DNA from: Limibacillus halophilus
GTDB taxonomy: Bacteria; Pseudomonadota; Alphaproteobacteria; Kiloniellales; CECT-8803
Length of the DNA stretch: 64,000 bases
Assembly (NCBI RefSeq): GCF_014191775.1
Contig: NZ_JACHXA010000002.1
Location: forward strand, 496,001-560,000
Direction of reading: 5' to 3'
Shown here: positions 13,634-24,466 of the stretch, piece by piece
Layout of the letters: each line of letters opens with the position of its first letter
Position numbering within the stretch: the first letter of the stretch is position 1
Position numbers and translations under genes: made by a program
Notes under the pieces: model-generated
What the model was told of the DNA's origin: nothing
Databases searched by the model: none
What the model saw: only the letters and a program-made list of their open reading frames with translations

Positions 13634-14584
13634 TTATGCGGCGCCGGCTACGGCTCTGGAAAGCACCTGCCCGCTGGCGCCCATGGGCGCGTCAACCAAG
13701 GCTGGGGTCACGAGTTCTACCCACTCCCACGCTTCGGAGTCGCTGAGAACTTCATCCAGCAAACGCAGATTCAGCGCATGTCCCGTCCGCACACCCGTGA
13801 AATGCCCGATGACCGGAGCGCCCATCAGGTAAAGATCGCCAATCGAATCGAGTACCTTATGACGGACGAACTCGTCGCTGTACCGTAAACCGCCCTCATT
13901 CAGGATTCTGTCATCATCGATGACGATGGCGTTTTCAAGCGAGCCACCTCGGGCGAAACCCATACGGCGAAGCATTTCGACCTCCTGAAGGAAGCCGAAG
14001 GTTCGCGCCTGAGCAAGTTCGTGCCTGAAACATTCCTCAGTGATCGCACCGGACCAGACCTGATTGCCGATTGCGCGGCTCTCGAAGTCGATCTCCAGGT
14101 TGATCGTCAGACCTTTGTCCGATGGCGACAAGGATGCCCATCGATCAGGGTCCTCGACGCGCACTTCCTTGAGAATTCGAATTGCTTTACGGGTCAGCGC
14201 CTGGCGCACGCGGCCAGCGCTGGCGATAAGCGAGAGAAATGGCGCGGAGCTTCCATCCATGATCGGCACTTCGTCGGCATCAAGCTCGATCAGGACATTG
14301 TCGATACCGCTCGCATAGAGCGCGGCCATCAGATGTTCGATCGTCGCAATTCGAACGCCATAAGCCTCGATGGTGGTGCAAAGGGGCGTGATGACCGCAT
14401 TGCTCCAAAGCGCCGGAACGTCAGCGCTTCCTTGGCTCAATTTAGTGCGTCGAAAGATGATTCCCGAATCGGGCGCCGCAGGGCGCAAGGTCATGGCAAC
14501 GGATTGTCCGCTGTGCACACCAACGCCCGAGCAATGAATGGGATTCTTTAATGTGCATTGAGAAACTGTCACCCTATCAAGCAT
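13634..14584 (-). CDS. lpxC: UDP-3-O-acyl-N-acetylglucosamine deacetylase
   Basis: Zinc hydrolase catalysing the first committed step of lipid A synthesis. The 316-residue protein has both beta-alpha-beta domains and the zinc ligands: H in TIEHLMAAL, and H and D in VRHKVLDSIGDL; the catalytic base region is GHFTGVRTGHALN. Start is the ATG at 14584 with AAAAGGA before it. It follows the ftsZ terminator, so it is probably transcribed from its own promoter in the 272-base AT-rich gap. Confidence 0.97.
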   Translation of the reverse strand: MLDRVTVSQCTLKNPIHCSGVGVHSGQSVAMTLRPAAPDSGIIFRRTKLSQGSADVPALWSNAVITPLCTTIEAYGVRIATIEHLMAALYASGIDNVLIELDADEVPIMDGSSAPFLSLIASAGRVRQALTRKAIRILKEVRVEDPDRWASLSPSDKGLTINLEIDFESRAIGNQVWSGAITEECFRHELAQARTFGFLQEVEMLRRMGFARGGSLENAIVIDDDRILNEGGLRYSDEFVRHKVLDSIGDLYLMGAPVIGHFTGVRTGHALNLRLLDEVLSDSEAWEWVELVTPALVDAPMGASGQVLSRAVAGAA

Positions 14585-14779
14585 TCCTTTTCTGCGGGTT
14601 TTTCAGAACCGCACCCCCCAAACTTTTATAGCATCGAGCCTATAATTGCCCGTTGTTGCTTAAGAGATAACTAAGAGTTCTCAACTTCAAAGGGAAATCA
14701 ATCTTTGTTGCAAGTTGTTGCGCGGCCTCAAAGACCACAGCTTGAAAAAGGTCAAGATATTCACTTCATTGAATAAAAT

Positions 14780-14823
14780 GACCCGCCTGCCGCTTGGATT
14801 ATAAACCTAACGGCAGGCGGGTC
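14780..14823 (-). terminator. Hairpin terminator after ftsZ
   Basis: A perfect 13-base inverted repeat, GACCCGCCTGCCG and its complement, spaced by an 18-base loop, lies 34 bases past the ftsZ stop. On the minus strand it is followed by ATTTTATT. It probably ends the dcw transcript between ftsZ and lpxC. The loop is longer than usual for an intrinsic terminator. Confidence 0.7.
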
Positions 14824-14856
14824 ACTAGGCCCCCTCAAACTTTACGGACCAGGACG

Positions 14857-16572
14857 TCAGTTAGCCTGACGCCGCAGGAAGGTTGGAATTTCGAAGAGAT
14901 CATCCTCGAACTCCGATTCGGCCGGTTGGGCGCGGCTGTCCAATCCAGACAGATTTGCCTGCTGTCCAGCAGCTGCTTCCGGTTTGGCTTCGGTCCTGTG
15001 AACCTGCGGCTCACGCCTGCTTGAGGCAAGTTTCGGCTCCGCTTCCTGCCGTCCCGCAGTTGGCACTTCACGCAGCGTTGCCGCTTCTTCCTTGCGCTCT
15101 ACACCGGTGAAAGCCAACGCCGCCTTCGTCATCTTGTTGAAGATGTTGCTGCGACGCTGGGACGCAGCCTCGTTGCTTCCATTGGCCATCGCAGCTTCGG
15201 CGAAAGGTTCGGCAGTGCGACGCGCTTGTTCTTGAATACGCGGCCTCCGCGGCGCCTCCATCGGCTTGGGCGGTATGAACGCGTCCTGGTGCTGCCCGGC
15301 AACGGCCAACTCCGGACCCGCCTCAGCCACGGCAAGCTCCGGGATACGCTCATCGACCGGCTCTTGCGATTCCACTTCTGCAACCACCGGTTCGGGCAGT
15401 TCGGTGCCCTGTTCGTCAAACTGCTCTTGCGGCTCTTCGATTGCGGCGACAGCAGCGATCAGGTTCGCATCGGCCGCCTCCTGCTCCTGGGCAAATGCCG
15501 CAGCGGCAGGACGAACCCGCTCTTCCTCCGCGACCAACGGCGCTACGCGCGGCTTCGCTTTTGCAACCGGCGCACTGATCGGCACGGGGCGTTGAGCCTC
15601 GTCCGCATCGATGCCGGTGGCGACGATGGACACGCGCATGATGCCGTTCATCGATTCATCGAAAGTCGAGCCGAAGATGATGTTGGCGTCGGGATCAACC
15701 TCCTCGCGGATACGGTTGGCCGCTTCATCGACTTCGAACAGCGTCATGTCCATACCGCCGGTGATGTTGATCAACACGCCTCTTGCCCCGCGCATCGAAA
15801 CATCGTCCAACAGCGGGTTGGAGATCGCCGCTTCCGACGCAGCAATAGCACGGCCGTCGCCTTCCGACTCACCCGTCCCCATCATGGCCTTGCCCATCTC
15901 GGACATGACTGTGCGGATATCTGCAAAGTCGAGGTTGATGAGACCCGGCATGATCATCAGGTCGGTCACGCCGCGCACGCCTGAGTGCAGCACGTCGTCG
16001 GCCATCTTGAAAGCATCGGCGAACGTGGTGCGTTCATCGCAAACCCGGAACAGGTTTTGGTTGGGAATGATGATGAGGGTGTCGACGAACTGCTGTAGTT
16101 CATCGAGCCCACTCTCGGCCATGCGCATACGGTGAATGCCCTCGAATTGGAAAGGCTTGGTCACCACGCCGACAGTCAAAATGCCATTTTCGCGAGCGGC
16201 TCTGGCAATAACCGGCGCGGCGCCGGTTCCTGTGCCGCCGCCCATGCCGGCAGTGATGAACACCATGTTCGAGCCCTCGAGGTTCTCAAGAATCTCGTCC
16301 ATGGCTTCCTCGGCAGCCGCACGACCGACGTCCGGCCGGGAGCCAGCGCCAAGCCCTGAGGTGATATGCCGCCCGAGCTGAATGCGGCGCTCGCAAATCG
16401 ACTGCTCCAAGGCCTGAGCGTCCGTGTTCGCAATCACGAACTCCACGCCCTCCAGCTTGCTGGATATCATGTTGTTAACGGCATTGCCGCCGGCGCCACC
16501 AACACCCACCACGGTGATGCGCGGCTTCAGATGATCCTGTTCATCTTTCGGTACGCTGAGGTTCAAAGACAT
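14857..16572 (-). CDS. ftsZ: Cell division GTPase FtsZ
   Basis: Tubulin-like protein forming the Z ring. Of 571 residues, about 1-320 are the GTPase core (GGAGGNAVN near 25-33, tubulin signature GGGTGTG at about 111-117, T7 loop [11 protein letters not shown]). Residues about 320-555 are a long, acidic, Ala/Glu/Pro-rich disordered linker, and the end ([13 protein letters not shown]) is the conserved peptide that binds FtsA. The long linker is usual in Alphaproteobacteria. ATG at 16572 has AGGAG at ideal spacing; an in-frame TTG at 16584 is part of that site. It follows ftsA by 119 bases. Confidence 0.98.
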   Translation of the reverse strand: MSLNLSVPKDEQDHLKPRITVVGVGGAGGNAVNNMISSKLEGVEFVIANTDAQALEQSICERRIQLGRHITSGLGAGSRPDVGRAAAEEAMDEILENLEGSNMVFITAGMGGGTGTGAAPVIARAARENGILTVGVVTKPFQFEGIHRMRMAESGLDELQQFVDTLIIIPNQNLFRVCDERTTFADAFKMADDVLHSGVRGVTDLMIMPGLINLDFADIRTVMSEMGKAMMGTGESEGDGRAIAASEAAISNPLLDDVSMRGARGVLINITGGMDMTLFEVDEAANRIREEVDPDANIIFGSTFDESMNGIMRVSIVATGIDADEAQRPVPISAPVAKAKPRVAPLVAEEERVRPAAAAFAQEQEAADANLIAAVAAIEEPQEQFDEQGTELPEPVVAEVESQEPVDERIPELAVAEAGPELAVAGQHQDAFIPPKPMEAPRRPRIQEQARRTAEPFAEAAMANGSNEAASQRRSNIFNKMTKAALAFTGVERKEEAATLREVPTAGRQEAEPKLASSRREPQVHRTEAKPEAAAGQQANLSGLDSRAQPAESEFEDDLFEIPTFLRRQAN

Positions 16573-16691
16573 TTTCTCCTCCAATCCCCCGTCAAGTGGG
16601 GCCTCCTCGTTGAAGCCGGGTCCTCCGGCTGCCGTTCGTCCCGTGGCGCTTTGATCGGGACCTCAATGATCGCCATTTCGCGCTCGCACCC

Positions 16692-18008
16692 TCAAAAGTG
16701 TTCGCGCAACCAGCCGCCGACACGCCCCAAGAAGGGCAAGTCGGCTTGTTGTGTCATTCCGCCGTCCTGTACTGCTGCCGCCTGCGCCTGCACGCGGGGC
16801 ATCACCTCCAGAATGCGCTCCGCCTCAATGGCGTAGAGCACAAGCCCGGCAGTGACTGCATGGGCCGGACCCGCCGTCGCCTCAGCCAAACCGACAATTC
16901 CGCTGGGACGGCCGATGCGAATCTTCCTATCGAGGATCAGGGCGGCCATATCGTTGACCCCCGGCAGTTGGCAGGCCCCGCCGGTTAACACCACGCGGCG
17001 CCCGCCTAAGCGGTACATGCCGCTTTGCTCCAGGCGCGAGCGCACCAGTTCGAAGGTTTCTTCCAGACGCGGTTGTATGATTCCGTTCAGAAGCGAGCGC
17101 GGCACCTGATGCACCGATCCCTCGTCGTACTCGCCAACCTGGGGAACGTCGATCAGCTCGCGATCATCGGCACTGGCGGCAATCGCATGGCCATAGAGTG
17201 TCTTGATTCTCTCGGCATGCGCCACCGGAGTCGAAAGCCCGCGCGCAATGTCGGTCGTGACGTGCAGGCCGCCGACCGGCAGCACATCGGTATGGATGAC
17301 CTTGCCCTCGAAGAACACGGCGATGGAGGTTGTCCCGCCGCCCATGTCGATGAGCGTAACGCCAAGATCTCGCTCGTCCTCAACCAGAACGGAAAGGCCG
17401 GACGCATAGGGCGCGACCACAAAGCCACCGACTTCCAGATGGCAGCGCTCCACGCAGTTCACGAGGTTTCGTACTGGGCCGCTCCCGGCGGTAACCAAAT
17501 GAAGATCTACCCCCAGTCGCTCACCCACCATGCCGCGCGGATCGCGGATACCGCGGCTTCCGTCGACCGAATAAGCCAGAGGGATTGAATGAACCAATTC
17601 GCGCCCTTCGCCAATGTGCCCGTTCAGATAGCTAGGTTCATGTCCCAGGCTCAGGGCGCGGCGCAGATCCCGGTCTCCCACATGTGCCCCATCCAGGGCC
17701 ACTTCGACGGCGATCTGTCGCGACAGCGGTTTGCCGCTGGAAAGCCCCAGCACGACGCGCTCGATAGTGTCGCCCGCCATCTGTTCGGCGGCATGGACGG
17801 CATTGCGGATAGCAACCTCCGCGGCTTCCATGTCGACAATCGCGCCATTCTTGATGCCACGACTGGCCTGCTGGCCAATCCCCAGCACGCGGGGAGCCGC
17901 GCTCTGGCCGCCGCTGCCGGTCTGCGCGATGAAACAACAAACCTTGCTCGAACCGACATCGAGTGCTGCGATAAGTCCGTTCCGGTTGCTGCCTGGGCCC
18001 TTCTTCAT
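16692..18008 (-). CDS. ftsA: Cell division actin-like protein FtsA
   Basis: Actin-fold ATPase tethering FtsZ to the inner membrane. The 438-residue product starts MKKGPGSNRNGLIAALDVGSSKV, carrying the phosphate-1 loop, has the phosphate-2 motif LIDMGGGTTSIAVF and the adenosine motif VVLTGGACQLPG, and ends in an amphipathic helix (PFLGRVGGWLREHF) that serves as membrane anchor. I prefer the ATG at 18008 over a GTG at 18086 because it matches the family start and does not overlap ftsQ. Gap to ftsQ is 31 bases. Confidence 0.97.
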   Translation of the reverse strand: MKKGPGSNRNGLIAALDVGSSKVCCFIAQTGSGGQSAAPRVLGIGQQASRGIKNGAIVDMEAAEVAIRNAVHAAEQMAGDTIERVVLGLSSGKPLSRQIAVEVALDGAHVGDRDLRRALSLGHEPSYLNGHIGEGRELVHSIPLAYSVDGSRGIRDPRGMVGERLGVDLHLVTAGSGPVRNLVNCVERCHLEVGGFVVAPYASGLSVLVEDERDLGVTLIDMGGGTTSIAVFFEGKVIHTDVLPVGGLHVTTDIARGLSTPVAHAERIKTLYGHAIAASADDRELIDVPQVGEYDEGSVHQVPRSLLNGIIQPRLEETFELVRSRLEQSGMYRLGGRRVVLTGGACQLPGVNDMAALILDRKIRIGRPSGIVGLAEATAGPAHAVTAGLVLYAIEAERILEVMPRVQAQAAAVQDGGMTQQADLPFLGRVGGWLREHF

Positions 18009-18039
18009 TGCTTGCTTCTTTCTCTTGGTATGATCTCGG

Positions 18040-18918
18040 TCATGTCGCTTGACCGGGTTTGCTGTCTTGCTCGCCTTCGATGCCACCCGGAATGCCGTGC
18101 AAGATCATCCGGTCAGGCAATCTGAGGTCGATGATGCGGACGTCGCGCTCCAACAACCCATGTTCACGCGCCAAACGCGCGAGTTGGCTGTAAGCCGCCT
18201 TCTCGCCGCTTTCGGGAAGCTGCACGTCGATGTCGCCCAGTAAGCGGAGGTTCCAACGCCGTCCACCGACACGCACCGCGGCAGTGACGAGACGCCCCAG
18301 GTCCGGCTCGCTATCGAGCAGGTGCACGAGTTGACCCGCGTGACCCGGCGCATCCGGGCCGACGATCAGAGGTAAGGCAGCGAACTGTCGGAGATCCCGC
18401 ACAGGAACGGCTTCGCCGTTGCGGTCGATCAGCGTGACTTTGCCGCGGTTCTGCCACAACGCGAGCGGTTCGCGCTCACGAAGCTCAATGACCAGGCTGC
18501 CGGGCAAGCGGCGACCGACTGAGGCCTCCGCAACCCAGGGCAAGGCCGCCAGCCTGTCGCGGAGGTCTGCCAGATCGTAGGCCAGGATCGGTTGTCCCTG
18601 CCGCACATCGAGAGCGGCCAGCAGTTCTGCTTGCGAAGTCCGGTTCCGGCCTACGACCAGCAAGTCTTGCAGAGCCATCCCCGCCTCAGCCGACTGCTCC
18701 ATCACCTCGACACGAAGCTCGTCCCAACCGCGCTGCGGCACCCCGGATTCCCAAAGCAGCACGCCGCCGAGCAGCAACGAAGCAGCTCCGAGCCCGGCTC
18801 CGCCGCGCCGCAGAACCTTGCGTGTCAAAAGGGACCGCCAACCAGCCGTGCGCCGCTGCGTCCCTGTTTTGGCAGAGGCGCGTTTCTTGCTACGGGCCGG
18901 GGGGTTCATGCTCGACAT
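18040..18918 (-). CDS. ftsQ: Divisome protein FtsQ
   Basis: Bitopic inner-membrane protein recruiting FtsL/FtsB to the septum. The 292-residue product has a basic cytoplasmic N-terminus (residues 1-40, with ARSKKRASAK), one transmembrane segment around 42-58, a POTRA domain (LQDLLVVGRNRTSQAELLAAL onward, about 80-155) and the beta-domain. The ATG at 18918 has GAGGAGG upstream and overlaps the end of ddl by 13 bases; the longer open frame upstream has no FtsQ character. Confidence 0.95.
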   Translation of the reverse strand: MSSMNPPARSKKRASAKTGTQRRTAGWRSLLTRKVLRRGGAGLGAASLLLGGVLLWESGVPQRGWDELRVEVMEQSAEAGMALQDLLVVGRNRTSQAELLAALDVRQGQPILAYDLADLRDRLAALPWVAEASVGRRLPGSLVIELREREPLALWQNRGKVTLIDRNGEAVPVRDLRQFAALPLIVGPDAPGHAGQLVHLLDSEPDLGRLVTAAVRVGGRRWNLRLLGDIDVQLPESGEKAAYSQLARLAREHGLLERDVRIIDLRLPDRMILHGIPGGIEGEQDSKPGQAT

Positions 18919-19826
18919 AGTGCCTCCTCCACGATCCACTCGACCAATTCGCCGAAAGGAATCCCCACGTGAGCCGCCTGCTCCGGCACCAAGCTCAACG
19001 GGGTCATGCCCGGCTGGGTATTGACTTCGAGAATGATGAGTCCGTCCTCGCCAAGATCTTCGTCGAAACGGAAATCGGCGCGGCTGACGCCACGGCAACC
19101 CAATGCGCGATGCGCCACCAGCGCCATCTCCATGACCTTTTCCGTCAGGCCGTTCTTGAGAGGCGCCGGCAAAAGATGGTCGGCTTTTCCATCGGTGTAC
19201 TTGGCGGTGTAGTCATAGAAACCCTGACGGGGCCGAATTTCAGTCACTGACAAGGGACGCTCCCCCATCACGGCAACGGTCAACTCCCGACCCGGAACAA
19301 AGCGCTCCACCATCACCTTGTCGCCATAGGGCCAACGCTCTTCATCAAGAACCAGGCTGTTGGCGCCAGGCATGATGATCTCCACACCCACGCTCGACCC
19401 TTCTGCGACCGGCTTGACCACATAGGGACGCGGCATGACATCGCCCGCCAGAACCTCCGCGCGGCTGGCGATGACGCTTTCGGCGACCGGCAATCCCGCT
19501 GCAACGAAGGACTTCTTCGCGACGCCCTTATCCATCGCCAACGCCGAGGCAAGGACACCGGAATGGGTGTAGGGAATGTCGAGCAGTTCAAGCAGCCCCT
19601 GCACGCAGCCATCCTCACCCCAATGGCCGTGCAGCGCATTGAAGACGACATCGGGTTTTGGCTGGAGAGCCGAAACCATTTCCGCCACGCCATCACGCGG
19701 ATCGATTTCCAGAACATCATGGCCGCGTTCACGCAGTGCCTTGGCACAGGCCTTACCGCTGACAAGGGAAACCTCACGCTCTGCGGAGCGACCTCCCAAC
19801 AGGACGGCGACGCGATGCACGTTCAT
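18906..19826 (-). CDS. ddl: D-alanine--D-alanine ligase
   Basis: ATP-grasp enzyme that joins two D-Ala for the peptidoglycan stem. The 306-residue protein begins [21 protein letters not shown], the family start, and shows HGHWGEDGCVQGLLEL, the ATP-grasp loop VKPVAEGSSVGV and the metal-binding end LEVNTQPGMTP. The serine-loop and catalytic residues look intact. Start ATG at 19826 overlaps the murB stop by four bases; the open frame continues upstream to 20246 only as antisense-like noise within murB. Confidence 0.97.
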   Translation of the reverse strand: MNVHRVAVLLGGRSAEREVSLVSGKACAKALRERGHDVLEIDPRDGVAEMVSALQPKPDVVFNALHGHWGEDGCVQGLLELLDIPYTHSGVLASALAMDKGVAKKSFVAAGLPVAESVIASRAEVLAGDVMPRPYVVKPVAEGSSVGVEIIMPGANSLVLDEERWPYGDKVMVERFVPGRELTVAVMGERPLSVTEIRPRQGFYDYTAKYTDGKADHLLPAPLKNGLTEKVMEMALVAHRALGCRGVSRADFRFDEDLGEDGLIILEVNTQPGMTPLSLVPEQAAHVGIPFGELVEWIVEEALCRA

Positions 19827-20764
19827 CGCGCACCTCCTTTCGCCGCCACGCCGATCCGGCGAATTTCCCACTCCAGATCGACGCCGCTTGATTCCTTTAC
19901 CCGCCGTCTCACCTCTTCGCCGAGGCCTTCCAACTCGGCCGCCGTCGCGCCGCCGGTGTTGATCAGGAAGTTGCAGTGCATCTCCGACACCTGGGCAGCG
20001 CCCATGCGAAGTCCGCGACAACCCGCGGCATCGATAAGCTGCCATGCCTTGAGCCCGACTGGATTCTTGAAGGTGGAGCCACCGGTCCTGGTTTTGACCG
20101 GCTGACTCTCTTCGCGTTGCGCCTGGATAGTCGCCATCATGCCGCCGATGACCTGGGGATCTCCCGGGCGTCCCTGCAACCAAGCGCGGGTAAAAATCCA
20201 ATCCGCAGGCGCATCGCTGTGACGGTAGGACATGCCCAGGTCGCAAGGCGTTACCCGGTGAATCCTGCCGCGACGATCAATCGCCTCGGCTTCAATCAGG
20301 ACATCCTTAGTCTCGCTGTTGTAGGCCCCGGCATTCATGCGCAGCGCCCCACCCAAAGTTCCGGGCACACCGCAGAAAAATTCCAGTCCCGCAATCGATG
20401 CGGCGTGCGCGGCCTTGGCCACCGTCAGATCGAGCGCGGCAGCCCCCGCCTCCAGGACGTAATCATCCAAGGCCCGCATCTTGGCGAAAGCGGCGCCCAG
20501 GCGAATCAGAACACCGGGCACACCGCCGTCACGAACCAAAAGGTTGGACCCAACGCCCATTACCGTCACCGGCACATCGATCGGCAGCCCCTTCAAGAAC
20601 ATTGCCAGATCTTCCATGTCGGCGGGCTTGAACATCACTTCGGCACAGCCTCCGACACGGAACCACGTAATGCGGTCCAAAGGGGCGTCCGCGGTGACAC
20701 GGCCGCGCACTTCGGGCAAACGCTCGATCAAGGGTGGCTGTGGACTGCGGAGAGCGGCGTTCAT
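19823..20764 (-). CDS. murB: UDP-N-acetylenolpyruvoylglucosamine reductase
   Basis: FAD enzyme reducing UDP-GlcNAc-enolpyruvate to UDP-MurNAc with NADPH. The 313-residue protein has [14 protein letters not shown], the FAD-binding [29 protein letters not shown], the type I catalytic SYRHS and [11 protein letters not shown] at 20764 overlaps the murC stop (ATGA). Length is normal for a type II-like alphaproteobacterial MurB. Confidence 0.97.
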   Translation of the reverse strand: MNAALRSPQPPLIERLPEVRGRVTADAPLDRITWFRVGGCAEVMFKPADMEDLAMFLKGLPIDVPVTVMGVGSNLLVRDGGVPGVLIRLGAAFAKMRALDDYVLEAGAAALDLTVAKAAHAASIAGLEFFCGVPGTLGGALRMNAGAYNSETKDVLIEAEAIDRRGRIHRVTPCDLGMSYRHSDAPADWIFTRAWLQGRPGDPQVIGGMMATIQAQREESQPVKTRTGGSTFKNPVGLKAWQLIDAAGCRGLRMGAAQVSEMHCNFLINTGGATAAELEGLGEEVRRRVKESSGVDLEWEIRRIGVAAKGGAR

Positions 20765-22185
20765 CGGACCGCCTCCCGGCTTTGAAAAGCCTCCAGTTGC
20801 TGCGGCAAGCTCTGGGCCCAGGCAGTAATGTTGCCGGCACCTAGGCAAACCACCAGGTCGCCGGGACGGGCAATGGCTTTGATCGTCTCCGGCAAAGCCT
20901 CGGGGCCTGAAAGCGCGGTTACGTGCCGGTGCCCGCGGTCATGAAGTCCTTCGACGAGCGCATCCTTACTCGCCCCTTCGATGGGTTCTTCGCCAGCGGC
21001 ATATACGTCGGCCACGACGACATGATCCGCATCGTTAAAGCAGGTGCAGAAATCAGCGAAGAGGTTGGCAAGGCGGCTGTAGCGATGCGGCTGCACCACC
21101 GCGATGACGCGCCCCTTGGTAGCGGCGCGCGCGGCTTGGAGAACCGCGGCGATCTCGACCGGATGATGCCCGTAGTCGTCGATCACCGTGATGCCACCGG
21201 ACTCGCCGGTTTTGGTGAAGCGCCGCTTCACGCCGCTAAAGACAGCAAGGCTCTTGCGCACCACCTCGGAATCAATGCCCATCTCCAAGGCCACGGCGAT
21301 CGCAGCCAAGGCGTTTGAAACATTGTGCTTCCCAAACATCGGCAGATGCAGACTGCTGATCTTGGTTTCCTGTCCGGTCACGCGGTCGCTGACGGTAACA
21401 TCGAAAATCTGGCCGTTGCTGTCGCTGCGCAGATTCTCACCACGAACTTCCGCTTGCGGCGAGAATCCATAGGTAATTAGGCGGCGGTCGGTGACCTGAC
21501 CGATCAAAGCCTGCACCTGCGGATGGTCGATACAGACGACCGCGAAACCGTAGAAGGGCACGTTGGAGACAAAGCTCTCGAATGCCTCGTGCAACGACTC
21601 CACCGAGCCGTAGTAGTCCAGGTGTTCCGGATCGATATTGGTGACCACGGCGATGGTGGCAGGCAGCTTCACGAAACTGCCGTCGCTCTCATCGGCCTCG
21701 GCAACCAGCCATTCGCCCTGTCCCAAGCGCGCGTTGGTGCCATAGGCGTTGATGATGCCCCCGTTAATGACGGTCGGATCGAACTCGGCGCCGTCCAACA
21801 ATCCTGCGACCAGCGAGGTCGTCGTCGTCTTGCCGTGGGTTCCGCCAACCGCAATCGACCACTTCAACCGCATCAATTCACCAAGCATCTCGGCCCGGCG
21901 CACAACAGGTACAAAGCGCGCGCGTGCCGCTTTGAGCTCTGGGTTGTCAGCCTTGATCGCGGAAGAAACAACCAGAACCTGGATGTCTTCGACGTTCTCG
22001 GCACGATGGCCGATGACCACCTCAATGCCCAGCTTGCGAAGGCGGGCGACGTTTGCATTCTCGGCGATATCGGATCCCCGAACCTGATAGCCAAGATTAT
22101 GGAGGATCTCGGCTATTCCACTCATGCCGATTCCGCCGATCCCGACGAAGTGCACCGTCCCGATATCGAGAGGCATGGCCCTCAT
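20761..22185 (-). CDS. murC: UDP-N-acetylmuramate--L-alanine ligase
   Basis: First Mur ligase, adding L-Ala to UDP-MurNAc. The 474-residue protein opens with [17 protein letters not shown] (UDP-binding), has the ATP loop [11 protein letters not shown], the Mur-ligase core [13 protein letters not shown], and [12 protein letters not shown] in the C-terminal domain, the MurC hallmark. Start at 22185 overlaps murG by four bases; a second ATG three codons in is possible. Confidence 0.97.
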   Translation of the reverse strand: MRAMPLDIGTVHFVGIGGIGMSGIAEILHNLGYQVRGSDIAENANVARLRKLGIEVVIGHRAENVEDIQVLVVSSAIKADNPELKAARARFVPVVRRAEMLGELMRLKWSIAVGGTHGKTTTTSLVAGLLDGAEFDPTVINGGIINAYGTNARLGQGEWLVAEADESDGSFVKLPATIAVVTNIDPEHLDYYGSVESLHEAFESFVSNVPFYGFAVVCIDHPQVQALIGQVTDRRLITYGFSPQAEVRGENLRSDSNGQIFDVTVSDRVTGQETKISSLHLPMFGKHNVSNALAAIAVALEMGIDSEVVRKSLAVFSGVKRRFTKTGESGGITVIDDYGHHPVEIAAVLQAARAATKGRVIAVVQPHRYSRLANLFADFCTCFNDADHVVVADVYAAGEEPIEGASKDALVEGLHDRGHRHVTALSGPEALPETIKAIARPGDLVVCLGAGNITAWAQSLPQQLEAFQSREAVR

Positions 22186-23342
22186 GCGGCATCCTCCTCT
22201 CGAGTCTGGGGAGCGGAATCGTTCTGATCCGGCACCAGGCCGGTCGCGCTAAACACCACTGCAGCGAGACGCTCGGCCGCTCGTTCCTGGCCAAAGGACC
22301 TCGCCGCCGACGCGGCGTTTGTCAATGTTTCGGGAGCCGACAGCAGGGTTTCCAGGCGCTCCGCCAAATGCGGACCGGAGAGATTGGATTGCGCTAGCAA
22401 CCAAGCGCCCCCCGCCATCGATAGGCTGCGTGCATTTGCCGCCTGGTGATCGTCGGCGGCAAAAGGATAGGGCACCAGGATTGCCGGTCGACCGGCAATC
22501 GACAACTCAGCGATGGTCGACGCGCCGGCCCGCGCGATTACCAGGTGTGCCTTGGCCAACTGCTCGGGCATATCGTCAAAGAAGGAGCGCAGATCAGCGG
22601 TCACCCCGCAGGCGGCATAGCGTGCCGCAATCTCTTCAAGACCGTTGCCGCGAACCTGCTGGGCGATGTGAAGCCGATGCCGTTGGGATTCCGGCAGGCG
22701 TTCGATCGCGTCCGGGACGGCCTCGTTCAAGATGGTCGCTCCCTGGCTGCCGCCGATGACCAGTAGATGCAACGGCCCATCCGCGCCTGGTGCGCGATAG
22801 GGCGCCGCACGCAGCGCGGCAATAGCGGGACGCACGGGATTGCCGGTCAACACGGTTTTGCCGCTTTCGCGCTCGTCGAAGCCCTTAACTTGTTCGAAGC
22901 AGGTCGCTATGGCGTGTGCTTTTGCCGCCAGGAAGCGATTGGCGCGCCCGGCCACCGCATTCTGTTCATGGAGAACGATCGGGCAGCGTAGATATCCGCC
23001 CACCAGCACGGGAGGTACAGATGCATAGCCGCCGAAGCCCACGACCGCATCGGGCCGGCGCCTTACTAGATAAAGAAAGGCCTGAAGCGTGCCAATTGCC
23101 AGATTGAAGGCACCCTTTGCCTTGGCCAGGAAGTCGCCCCCTGCAAGCGCGCCGGAACGCAGATGACGCGTCTCCACGGTATCCTCGAACCCGGCACCGA
23201 AACCGCCGCCGCGCTGATCGGTCAACAGGGCGACCCGCCAGCCGTGTCCCAGCAGTTGCTCGGCCAGCGCGCGAGCCGGGAACATGTGGCCGCCCGTGCC
23301 GCCAGCCGCGAGAACCGCGAGTTTTTGGCGTTGGGCGCTCAT
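22182..23342 (-). CDS. murG: Lipid II synthase MurG
   Basis: GT28-family glycosyltransferase adding GlcNAc to lipid I on the inner face of the membrane. The 386-residue protein has the N-terminal [10 protein letters not shown] loop, [16 protein letters not shown], and in the C-terminal Rossmann domain VIGGSQGA and the nucleotide-sugar motif [20 protein letters not shown]. It overlaps ftsW and murC by four bases each. Confidence 0.97.
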   Translation of the reverse strand: MSAQRQKLAVLAAGGTGGHMFPARALAEQLLGHGWRVALLTDQRGGGFGAGFEDTVETRHLRSGALAGGDFLAKAKGAFNLAIGTLQAFLYLVRRRPDAVVGFGGYASVPPVLVGGYLRCPIVLHEQNAVAGRANRFLAAKAHAIATCFEQVKGFDERESGKTVLTGNPVRPAIAALRAAPYRAPGADGPLHLLVIGGSQGATILNEAVPDAIERLPESQRHRLHIAQQVRGNGLEEIAARYAACGVTADLRSFFDDMPEQLAKAHLVIARAGASTIAELSIAGRPAILVPYPFAADDHQAANARSLSMAGGAWLLAQSNLSGPHLAERLETLLSAPETLTNAASAARSFGQERAAERLAAVVFSATGLVPDQNDSAPQTREEDAA

Positions 23343-24466
23343 AGGTTCTCCTCCAAAGAGGAGCGTCGGCGTGTCAGCGCCAACAGCATGCCCATGCCAA
23401 AAGCCAGTGCGAGGAGCGATGACCCCCCATAAGAGATAAAGGGCAGGGTCATGCCCTTCGTGGGCATGAGGTGCAAAGTCGACCCCATATTGATCAGTGC
23501 CTGAAGCCCGAACTGGAAGACCAAACCGGCTGCTGCCAGCATCACGAAAAGGCTGTTTTCACCCCAGATGCGCGACATACCGCGAAGTACGACCACAGCG
23601 AACAGCGCCACAATGAACAGGCAAACCAATGCCCCGAATTCCTCGCCAGCAACGGCAAAGATGAAGTCGGAATGAGAATCCGGGAGCGAATTCTTGATTG
23701 TTCCCTCGCCCGGCCCACGCCCCAGCAATCCACCGTTCATGAAGGCTTCGAGCGACCGGTTGATTTGAAAGCGATCACCCGCTTGCGGATCAAAGAATGC
23801 ATCGATGCGCACGGTCACGTGCGGCAGCATGAAGTAGGCGCCGATCAGACCGACCACCCCCAGAACAATGAGGCCGGCCACCAGGATCAAGGGCAATCCG
23901 GCCAGGAAGAACTGCCCGGCCCAAACTGCGGTCACCACGACGGTCTGGCCGAGATCCGGCTGCGCCAGTAGCAAAGCCACGACCACGGTGTAGAGAAAGG
24001 CCGATATCCAAGTGCCCGGGATCGAGTTTTCCTCATCCTTGGCTGCCGCGAACATCCAGGCTGCTGTAACCGCGAAGGTCGGCTTAATGAACTCGGAAGG
24101 CTGCAAGGAGAAGCCTGCGATTGAAATCCAACGCACCGCGCCCTTGATCTCGGTCCCAACGAGCAAGGTGACAACAAGCACGGCAATGGTCCCCAGGAAC
24201 CCAAGGACGGCAACGCGCCGCACCCACTTCACGCTGAGGAGCGAGGTTCCTACCAGGATGGCTGCCGCCAGCGGCACCAGTACGAGTTGGCGCTTGGCTA
24301 GATGGAATCCATCCAGCCCGATGCGACCGCCAGCAGCGGGAGATGCGGCCAGCGTCAGCACCACGCCGAAGATCATCAGCACGCCCAGCGCGAGCAAAGT
24401 CCAACGGTCGACGGTCCACCACCAACGACCCAGGATGCTCGTATCGGTGCGGGCGAAGCTGCTCAT
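23339..24466 (-). CDS. ftsW: SEDS peptidoglycan polymerase FtsW
   Basis: Septal glycan polymerase working with FtsI. The 375-residue protein has about ten hydrophobic segments and the SEDS motifs SLQPSEFIKPTF and LPDSHSDFIFAVAGEEFG, the latter with the functionally important acidic residues, plus MPTKGMTLPFISYGGSS near the C-terminus. The N-terminal 20 residues are cytoplasmic. Overlaps murD and murG by four bases each. Confidence 0.97.
   Translation of the reverse strand: MSSFARTDTSILGRWWWTVDRWTLLALGVLMIFGVVLTLAASPAAGGRIGLDGFHLAKRQLVLVPLAAAILVGTSLLSVKWVRRVAVLGFLGTIAVLVVTLLVGTEIKGAVRWISIAGFSLQPSEFIKPTFAVTAAWMFAAAKDEENSIPGTWISAFLYTVVVALLLAQPDLGQTVVVTAVWAGQFFLAGLPLILVAGLIVLGVVGLIGAYFMLPHVTVRIDAFFDPQAGDRFQINRSLEAFMNGGLLGRGPGEGTIKNSLPDSHSDFIFAVAGEEFGALVCLFIVALFAVVVLRGMSRIWGENSLFVMLAAAGLVFQFGLQALINMGSTLHLMPTKGMTLPFISYGGSSLLALAFGMGMLLALTRRRSSLEENL

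Noticed and set aside
14585-14660. Promoter boxes for lpxC in the AT-rich gap
   Set aside because: A TATAAA is present but no -35 at correct spacing; not reported as a feature.
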